Shown piece by piece: positions 61,516 through 64,000 of a stretch of 64,000 nucleotides of DNA (the first letter of the stretch is position 1; each line of letters begins with the position of its first letter). The stretch is from Plantago major (lineage: Eukaryota > Streptophyta > Magnoliopsida > Lamiales > Plantaginaceae): contig CM048842.1 in assembly GCA_026545765.1 (NCBI GenBank), forward strand, positions 92,221,230 through 92,285,229, written 5' to 3'. The position numbers were made by a program, and so were the translations under genes. The notes beneath the pieces were generated by a model. The model did no database searches, was not told the origin of the DNA, and worked only from the letters and a program-made list of their open reading frames with translations.

Positions 61516-62037
61516 CTACTCATCAAACTTCCTGATGAGATCCTCCACAAAGTTTTGAGCCACCAAGCTGAAGGTCCAGTCAATCTCCTCCTCAGCCCCA
61601 ATCATCATCTTATCCTCCTCCATCTTGAGCAGCTGGGTCTTGAGTGAGTGACCTGTCCAACCAAGCTCAGTGCTCATGGTCTGGATGTGGATGAGGCGGA
61701 CACAGACATCTGCTGCCTGTTCCATGTGAGTGAAAGCTGGGTTTGGTTGTTGGCTCCACTTGAGGATGTGCCTCAGCTTGATACCCAGTAGTCTTCATAC
61801 CTGCAAAATGTAGAAACATGAGTTAGTTGTTTGTGTTTGAAACCAAGGTTAAATCAATGAAACAGTTAAAAAACAGAGTAAAAATAGAGTAAGGAAGGCT
61901 TACTGGATTCCCCAGTAGAGGTGGTGTGCAAGGCTTCTAGTGATTAGTTGTTACATGTCTTGGTGAGGCATTTTTACAGTGGAAATTTTACTGAGATTGT
62001 TGTGTGAGGAAGAAGAGTGTATTACTCCCTTTTTATA
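61516..62037 (-). pseudogene. Unrecognised small minus-strand gene or relic
   Basis: A TATAAAAA at 62030-62037 (minus) precedes a short leader and an ATG whose frame stops after six codons. After a GT-AG-bounded intron (about 61914-61803) an open frame reads RHILKWSQQPNPAFTHMEQA, then ADVCVRLIHIQTMSTELGW and EEEIDWTFSLVAQNFVEDLI, to a stop at 61516. An in-frame TGA lies just inside the second exon. I do not recognise the family. It faces the GRF gene tail to tail, and the pair may be cargo of one element. Confidence 0.35.
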
Positions 62038-62747
62038 GTGAATGTTTGGGTAGTTGAAAGGTTATAGCTGGCAATTAAACTCACTCTAAGTTTCAATCAA
62101 CTAAGAACCAATGGCACCGAATGTAATAGTATATCTTATTAGTTTAAGTTTGCGAGTTCTTTACATTCATAGTAGCATGGTATTGTTAATTCGCCAGCAA
62201 TATTTCAGCCATGTGAAATTTGGCTTAACTTGTGCTTATTATGCAGGTTTGTTAAAATATGTTCGGAGTTGGGACATGTTGTTTGATCATGGATATTACC
62301 TCATGCGGGATAAATTACTTTTATCAGTGTTCAGTTCGTTGCCCTGCATATAACATGGGTCTGAAGATAGAATCTTGAATTGGCTTGACTTATGGTAGTG
62401 GGTTCAAGTCCTGTTATAGTCTAAAAAGATGTTATTACAGTACCTCTGATTTGTATGATATGGGAAATGGGGGAGCTGGTCCATCCATGAGAATCTATAT
62501 GATATTAGTGGAACGGAACGGAGGGAGTATTACACAGTCACTGATACATGAGTATTTCCAAGTTTTTGGCTCAAGTTCATGGAAATGCTTCGTCAGGCAA
62601 TAAACTTGATTCCCATCATATATTGTCACGCTCGATCATGTTGACACTACAATTTTCAACTCATTTGGGCTTCAAACCTATTGATGGAAATTATGCTAGT
62701 TAAAATAGTAGAGTGCACATACACCGTAAAGAAAATTAATTGATGTA

Positions 62748-62894
62748 TTCCCTCAATTTCAGAATTAATGTTACATTTTGACATTTTGCAGTCAACATTT
62801 TTCAACTTTAACTCCGATTTAATCTTAAACCGTAAATGTAAATTTTTCAATGAAATTATATAATGAAACTTTAGGAATTCTGGGACGGTGGGAG
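62748..62894. mobile_element. Short Stowaway-like MITE
   Basis: TA-flanked (62746-62747 and 62895-62896). The ends are TTCCCTCAATTTCAGAATTA and, reversed, CTCCCACCGTCCCAGAATTC. 147 bases. Confidence 0.7.
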
Positions 62895-62973
62895 TACGTG
62901 TGCTAGAAACTTGCAATTTTCCATTTGAGAGAGGTTGAAGTTCAACTTTTTGCAATACATGTGTGGCTTCTTA

Positions 62974-63062
62974 GGCTCTGTTCTCTTCGTCTGCAAACTC
63001 CATTCAGTTCAGTTCAGTTCAATTGATCAGTTCAGTTATGTTCAGACGAAGATAACAAAGTC
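62974..63062. mobile_element. Tourist-like (PIF/Harbinger) MITE with TTA target duplication
   Basis: The ends GGCTCTGTTCTCTTCGTCTG and, reversed, GACTTTGTTATCTTCGTCTG match at 17 of 20 bases. TTA flanks both sides (62971-62973 and 63063-63065). Only 89 bases, with a TTCAG repeat core. A truncated relative lies at 24426. Confidence 0.82.
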
Positions 63063-63610
63063 TTACTTAGTTATGACATATTTAAGCTGTGAAAACTTGG
63101 ACATGAAATATATAGTACCTCGTCAGGAAGGAAGTATATATTTATATATTACCCCTTCAACATTTCGAGTCTAAATCAATAATAATGGATGATGCAACGG
63201 GCACCGTGCTTTATCATTCTAGTAGATATATACAGTACATTAGGTATAAATATAATAGTCATAGACAGACAAAAATATTGCAAACAATGTTTTTTCTTGT
63301 TCTGTTTCTTCAACTCTATAAATAAATGAAAACAAAATTTTGTGCTGTCCAGATTACTGTAATATATTTACACCTTTTAATATAAGAAGCAGGTGCAAGC
63401 AAGCATTTCTATTTAGGATTTTTTTTGCACTTGCTGAAGCTCCTCACATTGATTCTGATGATGCTAAAGTGTGTTTCAATTTACAACATCAACATGATTT
63501 TTCTCCATGCACAGCAGCATCCATTTCTTGCTTGCATTTTGACTCAATGTTTTTTTCTTCACAACTTACAAACTTTGCACAATAACAAAAAACATTAAAA
63601 TCCCACATCA

Positions 63611-64000
63611 TTAATCTTCCCTATACTCCACAAATTTCCTCACTGGCCTCCGTTGCCTCGGCATGTGCACGGAATCATCCGTGCTCACACCGTTCTCTGG
63701 GCTTTCATCGATCTTCAGGTTCAAAACTGTGTCCAGTCCATCGTCTGTGTTCACTTTCCTGATATAGCTGTTTGCCCCCAGCTCAGAGTAGTTCAAGCTA
63801 AGATGGCTCTTTTCTGAGATAGATTTTGTAAGGATAGGTTTTTGGCGCTTGAAGAACAAGCATACAACAGCACAATCGTCTATCTTGGCAAGGGGGTATT
63901 TGTATCTCCATGCCCTATGAGCTTTCTCTACCAGCAGTTTAGCTGCCAAGGATCGCTTTCTTGACGATGCCACAATCTTTACTACCTCTTCGTTCGATAG
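63611..64000 (-). CDS. Protein phosphatase 2C, clade E-like (C-terminal part)
   Basis: A single open exon running off the window edge; the gene starts beyond 64000. 129 residues are visible. It opens with LSNEEVVKIVASSRKRSLAA and continues KLLVEKAHRAWRYKYPLAKI and DDCAVVCLFFK. This is the last conserved PP2C block, whose DD pair includes a metal-binding aspartate. The remaining ~75 residues are a variable polar tail ending in RKFVEYRED. PP2C enzymes are Mg/Mn-dependent Ser/Thr phosphatases. The wording matches plant clade E members with a long tail, but the subfamily needs the missing part. Confidence 0.85.
   Translation of the reverse strand, partial: LSNEEVVKIVASSRKRSLAAKLLVEKAHRAWRYKYPLAKIDDCAVVCLFFKRQKPILTKSISEKSHLSLNYSELGANSYIRKVNTDDGLDTVLNLKIDESPENGVSTDDSVHMPRQRRPVRKFVEYRED

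Larger units (their letters stand above)
62038..63610. other. Intergenic with MITEs; PP2C 3' UTR at right end
   Basis: It holds a Stowaway-like MITE (62748-62894), a Tourist-like MITE (62974-63062) and an isolated MITE end (ACGGAGGGAGTA) near 62520. The last ~250 bases are probably the PP2C 3' UTR. No other gene. Confidence 0.45.

Noticed and set aside
1..64000. CRISPR arrays, bacterial operons, phage or defence systems
   Set aside because: The DNA is plant nuclear sequence with spliced genes; repeats found are transposon-related, not regularly spaced arrays.

Overview
This is nuclear DNA of a eudicot plant. Genes are split by GT-AG introns and belong to plant families (DETOXIFICATION transporter, IMK-type receptor kinase, patellin, DCD-Kelch protein). 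The spaces between them are AT-rich and packed with plant transposons. I cannot name the species; a gene-sparse asterid-like genome is a guess.

Layout: (1) 173-2109 (+), 3' part of a chloroplast-type MATE transporter gene. (2) 3379-5901 (-), IMK2-like LRR receptor kinase with a degenerate catalytic loop. (3) 8486-9127 (-), PRA1 family protein. (4) 10336-12126 (-), MIF/D-dopachrome tautomerase-like gene (MDL1/2 type) with a duplicated segment in intron 1. (5) 17742-19433 (-), second MDL gene ending in the peroxisomal signal SKL (MDL3 type). (6) 24698-30461 (+), SIEL/INTS4-like HEAT-repeat protein in 8 exons. (7) 31449-34586 (-), DCD plus Kelch protein in 10 exons. (8) 41102-43953 (+), patellin (SEC14 + GOLD) in 5 exons. 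(9) 47123-59450, a block of nested transposons. (10) 60606-61171 (+), GRF-type zinc-finger gene with a nonsense codon. (11) 63611-64000 (-), C-terminal end of a PP2C phosphatase.

The conserved genes do not form a pathway. They do look like one ancestral neighbourhood. From memory, PRA1.B5, MDL2 and a DCD-Kelch gene are neighbours on Arabidopsis chromosome 5 (At5g01640-01660), and MDL3, PATL6 and IMK2 lie close together on chromosome 3 (At3g51660-51740). This window holds both sets interleaved.

The repeats are unusually readable. Several insertions keep exact target-site duplications: two hAT-type elements (8 bp), two Mutator-like elements (9 bp), Stowaway-like MITEs (TA) and a Tourist-like MITE (TTA). 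Some are nested: a Mutator-like element with a perfect 42-bp-arm hairpin sits in a Stowaway-like MITE, and a hAT element sits in a dead LINE. A scrambled patch of plastid DNA (petA, rrn23, rpl2, rps12) sits at 36907-37434, with its two petA pieces in permuted order. I found no operon-like or defence-like novel system. The plastid mosaic, the hairpin element and the two-MDL neighbourhood are the most interesting items.
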